The notes beneath the pieces were generated by a model. That model worked only from the letters and a program-made list of their open reading frames with translations, ran no database searches and was not told the DNA's origin. A program made the position numbers and the translations under genes. From contig JBEIGE010000010.1 in NCBI GenBank assembly GCA_040382055.1, forward strand, positions 1 to 64,000: a stretch of 64,000 bases of DNA. Reading direction: 5' to 3'. Positions 24,874-33,585 of this stretch are shown here, piece after piece (positions within the stretch are counted from its first letter, which is position 1; every line of letters starts with the position of its first letter). Source of the stretch: JBEIGE01 sp040382055. Its GTDB lineage: Bacteria; Pseudomonadota; Gammaproteobacteria; Burkholderiales; Burkholderiaceae_C.

Positions 24874-25845
24874 TCACTCCCCTTCATGGGCTTGGCCCCA
24901 AATCAGCATGGCGTCTCGACCATCAACCAACAGGTCTGATTTCAGACCCACAGGCAAAACAACCTTGGTCTGCACATGTCCGAACGGCAAATTGGTGAGC
25001 ACCGGCACTTTGATTTGCTGACGTAGCCAGTTAGTGACGGCCTGCAAATTAAAACCTTTGTCATGGGCAACGAGCTTGTAGTCGGTGAACTGGCCAAAAA
25101 TAATGGCTTTTTGGCGCGCTAAAACGCCGGCATGCAGCAACTGCGTCAACATGCGCTCAATGCGGTAAGGATGCTCTGCAATATCTTCCAGGAAAAGAAT
25201 GCCTTTGTGGATCTGCGGCAAGAACGGGGTTCCGACCAAAGAGCTTAAAACCGCCAGATTGCCGCCCCAAAGCACTGCATCCTTGATATGAAATGCCTGC
25301 TTATCCCTTGCCTGCAATGAAGTGTTTGCTCCAGTATCCATAGCGCCAAGCGGTTTTTCGCGGGTTTGACGCCAGCCTGCACCCTCACCCTGCCCGACGA
25401 TCAGATCATCAAAGCAGGCTTCCATGATGTCGTCCGGAAGGCCCTGAACACCAAAACCTTCCAACAAAGACGGACCGGCCCAGCTTACGGCACCGGTCTT
25501 GGCCAGCAGTGCACACTGAAACGCCGTGAAGTCACTCAGACCCACAAAGTGAGTGCCTTTGTCCACGGCTTTGGCAACGGCCTTGTAGCGAATCTTGTCA
25601 AGTATCCGGCTCAAGCCATAACCACCCCTGGAAATCATGGCGATATTGGCCCCGCTGGCCGCTGCACGGTGAATGGCTTCCAGGCGTGTTTCGTCGTCAC
25701 CGGCAAACCGTTGATGGCTGACCAGCGCAGCGGCGTCGATCTCAACCTCATGGCCCAAGGCCTTCAGGCGAGCAACACCCCGCCTGAAAGCGGCTTTGTC
25801 CCGAACTGCGCCGGAAGGCGAAAAAATGTAAATCTGTTTTTTCAT
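24874..25845 (-). CDS. ldcA: LD-carboxypeptidase (S66 family, LdcA-like)
   Basis: LdcA removes the terminal D-Ala from murein tetrapeptides during cytosolic recycling. The 323-residue protein starts MKKQIYIFSPSGAV like its relatives, and the ATG overlaps the stop of the upstream fusion gene. The nucleophile Ser lies in GLSDFTAF, the Glu in LEDIAEHPYRIERML and the His in LPFGHVQT, matching the S/E/H triad of E. coli LdcA. SRGGYGLSRIL and LWGGNLAVLSSLVGTPFLP are also conserved. Compared with E. coli there are about 15 extra residues (LGAMDTGANTSLQARDKQAF) just before LWGGNL, encoded by a GCTAY repeat copy. Confidence 0.92.
   Translation of the reverse strand: MKKQIYIFSPSGAVRDKAAFRRGVARLKALGHEVEIDAAALVSHQRFAGDDETRLEAIHRAAASGANIAMISRGGYGLSRILDKIRYKAVAKAVDKGTHFVGLSDFTAFQCALLAKTGAVSWAGPSLLEGFGVQGLPDDIMEACFDDLIVGQGEGAGWRQTREKPLGAMDTGANTSLQARDKQAFHIKDAVLWGGNLAVLSSLVGTPFLPQIHKGILFLEDIAEHPYRIERMLTQLLHAGVLARQKAIIFGQFTDYKLVAHDKGFNLQAVTNWLRQQIKVPVLTNLPFGHVQTKVVLPVGLKSDLLVDGRDAMLIWGQAHEGE
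25290..25344 (-). repeat. GCTAY-type short repeat inserted in frame in ldcA
   Basis: On the gene strand the copy starts GCTATGGATACTGGAGC, closely like the copy in the patatin gene. It accounts for a loop absent from E. coli LdcA and keeps the frame. Confidence 0.5.
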
Positions 25846-27092
25846 GCGAGTGTGGTGCTCTTGCTTTTGTCTATTGATCTGTTGCCCGCGTTGTTCACAT
25901 CGTTGTTCGCCGAACAAAAGAACGCAACAGCGGCTTGGGTTATGGTGGCAAGAGATGGCGAAGCGTGAGACAGATCAGGACACTCGGCCTCAATACGAAG
26001 CTGCCCCTGCCATTCGGACAAGAGATGCTGGTTGTCCGGGATCAATCCATCAGCCCTCTCTGAAGACTGCACGTCGCTGCCTAAAGGCGCAAAAGCACGC
26101 AACGCCGCTTCATAGCCTCGGTCCGGGAAAGGCGCTTTAATCGCGTCCGCAAGATCAGGGTTTCGGGCATCAGCTTGCAGCAGCCAAACGCCGCTGACCG
26201 GCTTACATCGGGGTTCAGACAGGTTCAAGCCCAATAACCCAGCCCAATTTGGTAAGACCAGCACAACATTCTGCAAATCCAGATGCTCGATGAGCGCAAT
26301 CAACACCTGCCGTTGACTAGCCAGCTTGTGGAAGTCTTGCCGCTTGGGTTTATCGCTTTTTCCAAAGCCTATCAAATCCGGCGCAATGACACGGTGGCCC
26401 AAGGCCAACAACTCGGGGATCAGATGCCGGTACTGGTAGCTCCAGTGGTCCTGCTCGTGCACAAGGAGCCATGTTTTCGGGGCAAACCGGGAACCTTCAT
26501 CCAGATAGTGCAGCCGAAAACCGGCCAGCGCTGGCAAGTTATTCACATATCGCGCGTCCCAGGGGTAGTCCGGCAAGCCTTCAAACCGGGCCTCCGGCGT
26601 ACGCAGCGCGTCTTGCCGCAAGGGTTGATGTGCAATCTTTTTTTCGTCTCGCCTATTCTGGAAAAACTGCTGGAGCATTTCGGCACAGGCGTTCTCAAGC
26701 ACCCCACGCGATACCTTCGTTTGGTGGTTGAGCTGCGGGTTGTCAAACAGGTTCACCACAGAGCCTGCAGCACCGGTCTTGGGTTCAGCCGCCCCGTAGA
26801 CCAAGCGTGCAAGGCGGGCATGAAGAATGGCACCCGAACACATGGCGCAAGGCTCCAGCGTGACAAACATGTCACACCCATCAAGCCGGTAATTACCCAG
26901 GTGCTCAGCTGCAAGCCGCAGGGCCACAATTTCGGCATGTGCACTGGGATCATGCGTCTGGATGGGGGAGTTTGCCCCCCAACCAATGACCTGCCCGTCT
27001 TTAACCACCACCGCCCCCACGGGAACCTCTCCCCTATCGGCAGCGGCTGCCGCCTGCGCTAGGGCCAACGTCATGTAGTGGGCATCGTCCAA
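25842..27092 (-). CDS. tadA: tRNA adenosine(34) deaminase TadA fused to a haloalkane-dehalogenase-like domain
   Basis: Residues about 1-155 are a full TadA, which converts A34 to inosine in tRNA-Arg(ACG). It has the catalytic HAE in SAHAEIVAL near 54 and PCAMC near 84-88 for zinc. Residues about 165-416 form an alpha/beta hydrolase of the haloalkane dehalogenase type: HWSYQYRHLIPELLALGHR, VIAPDLIGFGKSDKP, VLVLPNWAGLLGLNL. The nucleophile elbow usually reads QDWGG. Here it is PNWAG with Asn at 282, and the later His is not evident, so the second domain is probably inactive. AGAGG lies 9 bases before a TTG start at 27092, directly after the paiB stop. The ATG at 27074 is an alternative. The stop overlaps ldcA. 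Confidence 0.88.
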   Translation of the reverse strand: MDDAHYMTLALAQAAAAADRGEVPVGAVVVKDGQVIGWGANSPIQTHDPSAHAEIVALRLAAEHLGNYRLDGCDMFVTLEPCAMCSGAILHARLARLVYGAAEPKTGAAGSVVNLFDNPQLNHQTKVSRGVLENACAEMLQQFFQNRRDEKKIAHQPLRQDALRTPEARFEGLPDYPWDARYVNNLPALAGFRLHYLDEGSRFAPKTWLLVHEQDHWSYQYRHLIPELLALGHRVIAPDLIGFGKSDKPKRQDFHKLASQRQVLIALIEHLDLQNVVLVLPNWAGLLGLNLSEPRCKPVSGVWLLQADARNPDLADAIKAPFPDRGYEAALRAFAPLGSDVQSSERADGLIPDNQHLLSEWQGQLRIEAECPDLSHASPSLATITQAAVAFFCSANNDVNNAGNRSIDKSKSTTLA

Positions 27093-27093
27093 A

Positions 27094-27720
27094 TCAGATT
27101 TCCTCTCGGGGACTTTTGAGCTTGTCCATCCACTGGGCCAGCGCACGCTCGTTGTCGGTTCCCGCTGCATAAATACTGCGCATGGATTCCCAGGCTTCGG
27201 GGCGGTGTTGGTTGAGCTTGAGCTTGCACTGCAGACCGGTAACCTGCAGCTCAAACGCGACAATTCCGGCCAGCATTTTCTGGGTGTATTCCTCACTCAG
27301 ACCCCGCCATTGCTCGGCATACGCAGGCTCATGGTCACCAATGAGGTGCTTGAGCAAACGGTCTTTGCTGATCGCTTCATGAATCAGCTTGACCTCAACC
27401 GTGCAATTGACGGTCAGGTAGTTCCAGGTCGGCACCCGAACCAGGTCCGGGTAGACCCGGGGTGACATATAGGCGTGGGGCCCCAGAAAGGTAACTACCG
27501 CCTTGGCGCGGTCCTGCATGTACCGCCAATGCGGATTGGCCTTGGCCACATGCCCCAGAATGACCAGAGCTTCACCCTCTTCCATCACATGCAAGGGCAA
27601 ATGCGTCACAAAAGGAAAACCTTCGTCATCGGTGCTGATCAGGCTGCCAAACGGGTGACTGCGCATCAAACTCAGCGCATGCGAACGGTCTTTTGAGTTG
27701 AATTGGGGAGGAAGGTACAT
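27094..27720 (-). CDS. PaiB-family FMN-binding protein
   Basis: This 208-residue protein belongs to the split-barrel flavin-binding PaiB group, first described as a negative regulator of sporulation and protease genes in Bacillus. Characteristic segments are MYLPPQFNSKDR, HPFGSLIST near 23, THLPL near 40, LGHVAKANPHW near 55 and YMSPRVYPDLVRVPTWNYLTV near 83. Proteobacterial homologues are common, and their real role (perhaps as flavin-dependent enzymes) is unsettled. It is followed one base later by the tadA fusion, so the two are co-transcribed. A 126-base gap separates it from the divergent peptidase gene. Confidence 0.88.
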   Translation of the reverse strand: MYLPPQFNSKDRSHALSLMRSHPFGSLISTDDEGFPFVTHLPLHVMEEGEALVILGHVAKANPHWRYMQDRAKAVVTFLGPHAYMSPRVYPDLVRVPTWNYLTVNCTVEVKLIHEAISKDRLLKHLIGDHEPAYAEQWRGLSEEYTQKMLAGIVAFELQVTGLQCKLKLNQHRPEAWESMRSIYAAGTDNERALAQWMDKLKSPREEI

Positions 27721-27846
27721 AGGGCAGGTCTATCCTTTGCTGCAAATTATCAACTATCAATCTCCACTACCACGTAATACTAATAGCCTCAAACCCGAAA
27801 TACTGGCCATTAAAAGCCTGGTGAGAGTCGCATAATTCAACCCACC

Positions 27847-28917
27847 ATGAGAACCGACAACATCCGCAGCAAGCGCTTCGTGATCTCTATCCTGTCCCTC
27901 ACAGCGCGCCGCATCCAATCTAGCCAGAGACTGGCAGTCCTGGTATTCATGGCGCTGACCGGCGTGGCGATTGCTGCGCCGCCTCTATTGCGTTTGCCGA
28001 TTAACTGTCAGCCAGGACGTGATTGCTGGATTGCCAATCATTTTGATCATGGCACCGGGCAAGAGGTGCGTGACCATCGTTGCGGCACCATGACCTACCC
28101 GCGTCACAATGGAATCGACTTCGCGCTTAGAAACCGGCAGGCACAGCGAGATGGCGTTGCCGTGCTGGCAGCGGCCGATGCCCGGGTTATGGCCATCCGC
28201 GACGGCGTTGGCGATGGTACGGGGATGCTTGCGGTGCAGCCGGCTTTAAGCGGCCAGGAGTGCGGAAACGGAGTTGTTCTCGATCATGAAGATGGCTGGC
28301 AAACCCAGTACTGCCATCTGCGCGAAGGAAGCGTAAGCGTCATCCCGGGGCAGACTGTGGCGGCAGGTGCCCCGCTGGGGCTGGTGGGGCATTCCGGAAA
28401 AACCGAGTTTCCCCACTTGCACTTCACCATCAGGCGTCATGGTCAAGCGGTCGACCCGTTTGCACCGGCCGGGGTCACATCTGACTGCTCCGCCAACGCC
28501 CCAAGCTTGTGGCTGCCCGCTGTCGCTTCAGAGCTGGTTTACAGCACGGGTAACGTTTTTCATCTCGGCGTGACCACACGAGTGCCAACGGTCGATGAGA
28601 TCCGCGACGGCAGCCTAGCCCTGACCCCGGGAACCGTTCTGGGCCCGGACGTGCCGGTGATCGTGGTGTTTGCCGAGGCTTTCGGGTTGTTGACCGGTGA
28701 CAAGCTACAACTGAGCATTGTGGGCGCTGGCGGTGAGGTCATCGCCAGCAGAGAGATAGCCATGCAAAAGTATCACGCACGCTGGACTGCCTTTGTGGGC
28801 CGCCATCGACCAGATGCAGGATGGCCGCCAGGCTCTTACACCGCCAGTGCGGTCGTCATGCGCGAATCCGGATCACCACCCTCTGCACCCTTGCGTCTGA
28901 CGTTTGAAGTGCGATAG
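27847..28917 (+). CDS. Secreted M23-family metallopeptidase
   Basis: This 356-residue LytM-like protein is exported by an N-terminal signal with an unusually long basic leader (hydrophobic part RLAVLVFMALTGVAIAAPP). The M23 domain (about 60-215) has the zinc ligands in RHNGIDFAL, the VVLDHEDGWQTQYCHL strand and the HLHF motif in KTEFPHLHFTI. Four cysteines suggest disulfides (C near 52 and 57). A beta-rich C-terminal region of about 130 residues follows and I do not recognise it. It probably cuts peptidoglycan cross-links or acts as a division regulator. It is one of four + strand genes right of dif. Confidence 0.88.
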   Translation: MRTDNIRSKRFVISILSLTARRIQSSQRLAVLVFMALTGVAIAAPPLLRLPINCQPGRDCWIANHFDHGTGQEVRDHRCGTMTYPRHNGIDFALRNRQAQRDGVAVLAAADARVMAIRDGVGDGTGMLAVQPALSGQECGNGVVLDHEDGWQTQYCHLREGSVSVIPGQTVAAGAPLGLVGHSGKTEFPHLHFTIRRHGQAVDPFAPAGVTSDCSANAPSLWLPAVASELVYSTGNVFHLGVTTRVPTVDEIRDGSLALTPGTVLGPDVPVIVVFAEAFGLLTGDKLQLSIVGAGGEVIASREIAMQKYHARWTAFVGRHRPDAGWPPGSYTASAVVMRESGSPPSAPLRLTFEVR

Positions 28918-29016
28918 TGGTGATGCTGTTGTGGGGAGCTACCCACCCAAGCTTGCCATAAACACCCAGTCTCGATACAACTGGCTGTCGCTGAAGTCAG
29001 CAAATTAGGCGGCGAA

Positions 29017-30627
29017 TCATTCCCACTCAATCGTCGCCGGTGGCTTGCTGGAAACATCGTAAGTCACCCGGTTGATGCCACGCACTTCGTTGATGATCCG
29101 GCTTGAGACCTTTTTCAACAGCGCATACGGCAATTCGGCCCAGTCGGCCGTCATGAAGTCGCTGGTTTGCACGGCCCGCAGCGCCACAACGTAGTCATAG
29201 GTGCGGCCATCGCCCATGACGCCCACGCTTTTCACCGGCAAAAAGACCGTAAAAGCCTGGCTGGTCAGGTCGTACCAGCTCTTGCCGGTTTGGGGGTCAA
29301 TGAAATTGCGCAGCTCTTCAATAAAGATCGCATCGGCACGGCGCAGAAGGTCGGCATACTCTTTTTTGACCTCGCCCAATATGCGCACGCCCAAGCCGGG
29401 ACCTGGAAAGGGGTGCCGGTAGACCATGTGATGAGGCAAACCCAAGGCAACCCCGAGCTCGCGCACTTCATCCTTGAACAATTCGCGCAGCGGCTCCAAC
29501 AGCTTCAGACCCAGCTGTGCCGGCAAGCCCCCAACGTTGTGATGGCTCTTGATGGTCACGGCCTTCTTGTTGCCGGCTCCGCCGGACTCGATCACGTCCG
29601 GGTAGATGGTGCCCTGTGCGAGCCATGCCACATGACGGGAGTGGTCGTTTTTGAGCTTTTCTGCCTCTGCTTTGAAGACTTCTACAAACTCACGGCCGAT
29701 GATTTTGCGTTTTGCTTCAGGGTCATCAATGCCCTTGAGGTGGCCCAGAAACTGGGCTTCAGCGTCTACACGGATGACCCGGGCCTGCAGTTTTCCAACA
29801 AACATCTCCATGACCATATCGCCTTCATTGAGGCGCAATAGTCCGTGGTCGACAAAGACGCAAGTCAACTGGTCGCCAATGGCGCGGTGAATCAGGGCCG
29901 CAGCGACCGAGGAGTCAACACCACCGGACAGACCCAGGATGACCTCTTCCTGCCCCACTTGAGCACGTATTTTTTCTACCGCCTCGGTGATGTAGTCGCC
30001 CATGATCCAGTCAGCGCGGGCATCACAAATGTCCAGCACAAAACGCTCCAGGATGGCAGCGCCCCGCTGGGTATGCGTTACCTCAGGGTGAAACTGAACC
30101 CCATAAAAGCGCCGCTCCTCGTCCGCCATGCCGGCGATCGGGCAACTGTCGGTACTGGCCATGAGCTTGAAGCCAGGTGGCAACTCTGTCACCTTGTCGC
30201 CGTGGCTCATCCACACTTTGAGCATGCCGTGGCCCATGGGCGTAGCGTAGTCTTGAATGCCGTCCAGTAACTTGGTGTGGCCGTGGGCACGCACATCGGC
30301 GTGACCAAACTCGCGCTTGTGACTTGGCGCCACCTGTCCGCCCAGTTGCACCGCCATGGTGAACATTCCGTAGCAAATCCCCAGCACCGGAATGCCAAGC
30401 TCGTAAACCACTTTGGGTGCGCGCAGGTCTTCTGCCTCATACGTGCTGGCATGGCTGCCAGACAAAATAATGCCTTTGAGATGGCCATCTTTGGCATAGG
30501 CACGGACCCAGTCGTCCGTCACATCGCAAGGGTGCACTTCGCAAAACACATGCGCCTCGCGAATGCGTCGCGCAATGAGCTGGGTGACTTGGGAGCCGAA
30601 GTCAAGAATGAGGATTTTCTGGTGCAT
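29017..30627 (-). CDS. guaA: GMP synthase (glutamine-hydrolysing)
   Basis: GuaA aminates XMP to GMP using glutamine and ATP. The 536-residue enzyme has an N-terminal class I glutamine amidotransferase with nucleophile C85 in GICYGM and the His/Glu pair in GVQFHPEVTHT. An ATP-pyrophosphatase P-loop LGLSGGVDSSVAA lies near 231, and a dimerisation domain ends SKPPATIEWE. The loop SGSHAS replaces the more widespread SGGPxS, a form I know from beta-proteobacteria. It lies 15 bases after guaB, making a guaBA operon. Insertions in the ATPase domain lengthen it slightly compared with the 525 residues of E. coli. Confidence 0.96.
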   Translation of the reverse strand: MHQKILILDFGSQVTQLIARRIREAHVFCEVHPCDVTDDWVRAYAKDGHLKGIILSGSHASTYEAEDLRAPKVVYELGIPVLGICYGMFTMAVQLGGQVAPSHKREFGHADVRAHGHTKLLDGIQDYATPMGHGMLKVWMSHGDKVTELPPGFKLMASTDSCPIAGMADEERRFYGVQFHPEVTHTQRGAAILERFVLDICDARADWIMGDYITEAVEKIRAQVGQEEVILGLSGGVDSSVAAALIHRAIGDQLTCVFVDHGLLRLNEGDMVMEMFVGKLQARVIRVDAEAQFLGHLKGIDDPEAKRKIIGREFVEVFKAEAEKLKNDHSRHVAWLAQGTIYPDVIESGGAGNKKAVTIKSHHNVGGLPAQLGLKLLEPLRELFKDEVRELGVALGLPHHMVYRHPFPGPGLGVRILGEVKKEYADLLRRADAIFIEELRNFIDPQTGKSWYDLTSQAFTVFLPVKSVGVMGDGRTYDYVVALRAVQTSDFMTADWAELPYALLKKVSSRIINEVRGINRVTYDVSSKPPATIEWE

Positions 30628-30642
30628 ATAAATGGGATAAAT

Positions 30643-32112
30643 CTACTCTGCCCGGTAGTTCGGTGCTTCCTTGGTGATCTGCACGTCATGGACGTGACTT
30701 TCACGGATACCAGCCGATGTGATCTCAACAAATTCGGCACGGTTTTGCATGTCTTCGATGGTCGGGCATCCGCAGTAGCCCATGCTGGCACGCAAACCAC
30801 CGGCCATTTGAAAAAGAATTGCCACCACTGAGCCCTTGTATGGCACACGCCCCTCAATACCTTCGGGAACCAGCTTGTCTGCATTGGGGTTGCCGCTGGT
30901 GGACTCCTGAAAATAGCGGTCTGCGCTGCCTTGCTGCATGGCGCCGATGGAACCCATGCCCCGGTAGCTTTTGTAACTGCGCCCCTGGAAAAGGATGATC
31001 TCACCGGGCGCTTCTTCGGTTCCGGCAAACATGCCACCCATCATCACCGTGCCAGCGCCTGCGGCTACCGCTTTGGCAATGTCACCGCTGTAACGCACGC
31101 CGCCATCAGCAATGAGCGGCACCCCCGTGCCTCGCAAGGCGGTTGCCACACTGTCAATGGCCATGATCTGGGGTACACCCACGCCGGCCACAATGCGGGT
31201 GGTGCAGATGCTGCCCGGGCCTATGCCCACCTTGACTGCATCGGCTCCGGCTTCGACCAGCGCCAAGGCCGCAGCACCGGTGGCAATATTGCCTCCAACC
31301 ACATCAATATCCGGGTAATTCTGTTTGATCCAGCGCACGCGATCAATCACCCCTTTGCTGTGCCCGTGTGCCGTGTCCACAACAATGGCATCCACACCGG
31401 CTCTCACCAAAGCCTCAACGCGCTCCTCTGTGCCCTCGCCCACGCCCACGGCAGCACCAACACGCAGACGACCTGTGCTATCGCGTGCTGCATTGGGAAA
31501 ATTCAGCTGCTTGGTGATGTCTTTAACGGTGATCAACCCTTTGAGCTCGAAGGCCTCATTGACGACCAACAGCCGTTCAAGTTTGTACTTGTTCAGTAGG
31601 GCCTTGGCAGCTTCAGGTGTAGTCCCATCTGGCACGGTAACAAGTCGCTCGCGGGGGGTCATGATTTCCCTCACCGGCTGGTCATAGCGGGTTTCAAACC
31701 GCAAGTCACGCCCGGTCACAATGCCGACCACTTTGCCGGCTTCACACACGGGAAAACCGGAGACCCCCAGTTGCTCGGATAGCGCCATGACGGCTCTGAC
31801 GGTGGTGGTCGGGGTAATGACGACCGGATCGCGCAACAAACCGCTTTCGTATCGCTTGACCTTGGAAACCTGTGCTGCTTGGTCTGCAGAGGTGAAGTTT
31901 TTATGCACGATCCCGATGCCACCCTCCTGTGCGATGGCAATGGCCAAGCGGGCTTCGGTCACGGTGTCCATGGCAGCCGACACCAGGGGCAAGTTCAGGC
32001 GAATATTGCGGGAAAAACGGGTCGCGAGAGAGGTGTCTTTGGGAAGAACCTGGGAGAACGCTGGCACCAGCAACACATCGTCGAAGGTGAGCGCTTTACC
32101 GAGAAGGCGCAT
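30643..32112 (-). CDS. guaB: IMP dehydrogenase
   Basis: GuaB oxidises IMP to XMP with NAD, the entry to guanine nucleotides. The 489 residues form a TIM barrel with the catalytic Cys in GIGPGSICTTRIVAGVGVPQ (about 300-319), the flap region around GMGSIGAMQQGSADRYFQ and two CBS domains inserted at about 92-205 (RDPVVITPTTTVRAVM and MTPRERLVTVPDGTTPEAA), which bind regulatory nucleotides. GGAG lies 8 bases before the ATG. It heads the guaBA operon and is divergent from the DUF4124 gene across 107 bases. Confidence 0.97.
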   Translation of the reverse strand: MRLLGKALTFDDVLLVPAFSQVLPKDTSLATRFSRNIRLNLPLVSAAMDTVTEARLAIAIAQEGGIGIVHKNFTSADQAAQVSKVKRYESGLLRDPVVITPTTTVRAVMALSEQLGVSGFPVCEAGKVVGIVTGRDLRFETRYDQPVREIMTPRERLVTVPDGTTPEAAKALLNKYKLERLLVVNEAFELKGLITVKDITKQLNFPNAARDSTGRLRVGAAVGVGEGTEERVEALVRAGVDAIVVDTAHGHSKGVIDRVRWIKQNYPDIDVVGGNIATGAAALALVEAGADAVKVGIGPGSICTTRIVAGVGVPQIMAIDSVATALRGTGVPLIADGGVRYSGDIAKAVAAGAGTVMMGGMFAGTEEAPGEIILFQGRSYKSYRGMGSIGAMQQGSADRYFQESTSGNPNADKLVPEGIEGRVPYKGSVVAILFQMAGGLRASMGYCGCPTIEDMQNRAEFVEITSAGIRESHVHDVQITKEAPNYRAE

Positions 32113-32118
32113 ATTAAA

Positions 32119-32140
32119 GCTCCAAATTCAGAATTGTAGC
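32119..32140 (-). promoter_or_regulatory. Imperfect palindrome with a possible -10 box upstream of guaB
   Basis: On the guaB strand the sequence GCTACAATTCTGAATTTGG followed by AGC contains TACAAT, a good -10 candidate 21 bases before the start codon. No convincing -35 box is at the right distance. The outer GCT/AGC ends make it look like a further degenerate copy of the GCTAY repeat, which may have donated promoter sequence. Weak evidence. Confidence 0.3.
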
Positions 32141-32219
32141 TTTCAAATTTACCTGCCTGACGGGCCCATCCGGCGTCATTCGGACTTGCAACCGTTATTG
32201 CGCTCGCTAAACTGAGGGC

Positions 32220-32720
32220 ATGTTCATTGCCAAACTCCTTGTTGCAAGCTTGGTTTGTGTAACCTGCTTCTCGGCCATGGCTCAATGGCAATGGATTGAC
32301 AAGGACGGGCACAGGGTTTTCAGCGATCGTGCACCGCCAACCCAGGTTCCCGAAAAAAATATCCTGACGCAGCCAAAACCTCACCGGGAAGCTATTGAAC
32401 CCGCACTCAATGCAGCTACATCCAAAGGTGCAGCACCTGAAAGCGTAACCGCCAAGCCTGCCGGTGTAGACAACGCGTTATTGGACAGGAAGAAGCAGGC
32501 AGTGGCGTCAGAGGCAGCCAGACGCAAGTCTGAGGATGAGCGTTATGTCATGGCGCAAGCAGAAAGTTGTCAACGAGCCCGTCTAGCCAAGTCTGGCCTC
32601 GATGCCGGCTTAAGGATATCCCGAACCAATGCCAATGCCGAACGTGAGTTTTTAGAGGGTGCGGCGCGTGAGCTAGAAGCGCAGCGCTTGCAAAACATCA
32701 TCGACGCCGATTGCAAATAG
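32220..32720 (+). CDS. DUF4124-domain exported protein
   Basis: This 166-residue protein starts with a signal peptide (FIAKLLVASLVCVTCFSAMA). Directly after it comes the short DUF4124 motif, QWQWIDKDGHRVFSDRAPP, a small beta-hairpin found at the N-terminus of many exported proteobacterial proteins. The rest is charged and likely helical (KKQAVASEAARRKSEDE, NAEREFLEGAARELEAQR), with a conserved-looking Cys near the very end. The role is unknown. It is convergent with the ratB-like gene, 14 bases apart. Confidence 0.85.
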   Translation: MFIAKLLVASLVCVTCFSAMAQWQWIDKDGHRVFSDRAPPTQVPEKNILTQPKPHREAIEPALNAATSKGAAPESVTAKPAGVDNALLDRKKQAVASEAARRKSEDERYVMAQAESCQRARLAKSGLDAGLRISRTNANAEREFLEGAARELEAQRLQNIIDADCK

Positions 32721-32734
32721 CTGACGTGTGTGGC

Positions 32735-33070
32735 TTAGTATCCGGCTTTCGCGCCTGATCGCTTGTTGGCAAACAAACCGGCCCGTTTAACGCCCTGCTT
32801 TGAAAAACGTTCCCGACGGGCTATTTTTGGATCAACCAACAGCTTACGGTAAATTTCCACCCGGTCAAGGTCGCGCAAAACCTGTGTGTGTTCGCACTTG
32901 CGACCCCAAATACCAACCGGGCAGGTCGACAGATTCAGCTCGGGGAATATTGGCCCGATACCAGAGGCATGCAGTGCTGCCTGAACGGTAGCGCCTTCCG
33001 GCAGGCTGAGCAGTACTTCATGGATCTTTCTGGGCGTTGGGCAGTAGACCAGCGTCACTGTGAGCGCCAT
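32735..33070 (-). CDS. RnfH/RatB-family protein (ubiquitin-like fold)
   Basis: The 111 residues belong to the UPF0125/RnfH group, with YCPTPRKIHEVLLSLPEGATV, ASGIGPIFPEL, the WGRKCEHTQVLRDLDRVEIYR block and DPKIARRERF. The fold resembles small beta-grasp sulfur-carrier proteins. The family has been called RatB because of its constant place beside ratA, though its function is not settled. The ATG at 33070 lies one base after the ratA stop, which supports this start over a longer frame reaching to 33106. Confidence 0.9.
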   Translation of the reverse strand: MALTVTLVYCPTPRKIHEVLLSLPEGATVQAALHASGIGPIFPELNLSTCPVGIWGRKCEHTQVLRDLDRVEIYRKLLVDPKIARRERFSKQGVKRAGLFANKRSGAKAGY

Positions 33071-33071
33071 G

Positions 33072-33515
33072 CTATTCACCGTAAACCTGTTGAGCGCGCT
33101 TGACAAAAGCCTCTACCAAGGTGCCTGCAATTTTGTCAAAGACAGGGCCAATCAGTTTGGCCATGGTGTTGCTTGAAAAACCGTAGTTCAAGCTCAATTC
33201 AACTTTACAGGCGCGTTGCTGACCATCACCCACAGTTAAAAACCGCCAATGCCCTTCGAGTTTGGAAAAGGGGCCTTTGACCAGCTGCAGAGCGACTTCC
33301 TGACCTTGTATATGGGTATTGCGCGTCACGAAGGTTTGGTGGATACCTGCAAAAGAAATTCCCACCTCAGCCAGCGCGCCCAGCTCATAACGCTCAATCA
33401 CTTTGGCGCGGTCACACCAGGGTAGAAACTTTGGATACGCATCGATATCCGTGACGAGATCGTACATTTCCCGAGGGCTGTACCAGATCAAAACAGACTT
33501 ATTGACAGTTTTCAT
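33072..33515 (-). CDS. ratA: RatA-family START-domain protein (COQ10-like)
   Basis: This 147-residue single START/SRPBCC domain has KSVLIWYSPREMYDLVTDIDAYPKF near the start, WCDRAKVIER and FSKLEGHWRFL. E. coli RatA was reported to block 70S assembly, while the eukaryotic and proteobacterial COQ10 relatives bind ubiquinone; either role could apply. The ATG at 33515 gives the normal family N-terminus, although the frame stays open 17 codons further. It is divergent from smpB and precedes ratB, an order conserved over many beta- and gammaproteobacteria. Confidence 0.9.
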   Translation of the reverse strand: MKTVNKSVLIWYSPREMYDLVTDIDAYPKFLPWCDRAKVIERYELGALAEVGISFAGIHQTFVTRNTHIQGQEVALQLVKGPFSKLEGHWRFLTVGDGQQRACKVELSLNYGFSSNTMAKLIGPVFDKIAGTLVEAFVKRAQQVYGE

Positions 33516-33585
33516 AGAATGAGGCTCTGGCAATCGCCGCAGCCCAGGCAATTGTAAGTTTGCCATGAGCCCTTATTTGAGAAAC

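Noticed and set aside
26283..27062. 259-codon frame on the + strand opposite the tadA fusion gene
   Set aside because: It is antisense to the deaminase zinc motifs and lacks any own domain.
28918..29016. Terminator between the M23 peptidase and guaA genes
   Set aside because: GTGGG...CCCAC can pair for only five bases and no T run follows on either strand.
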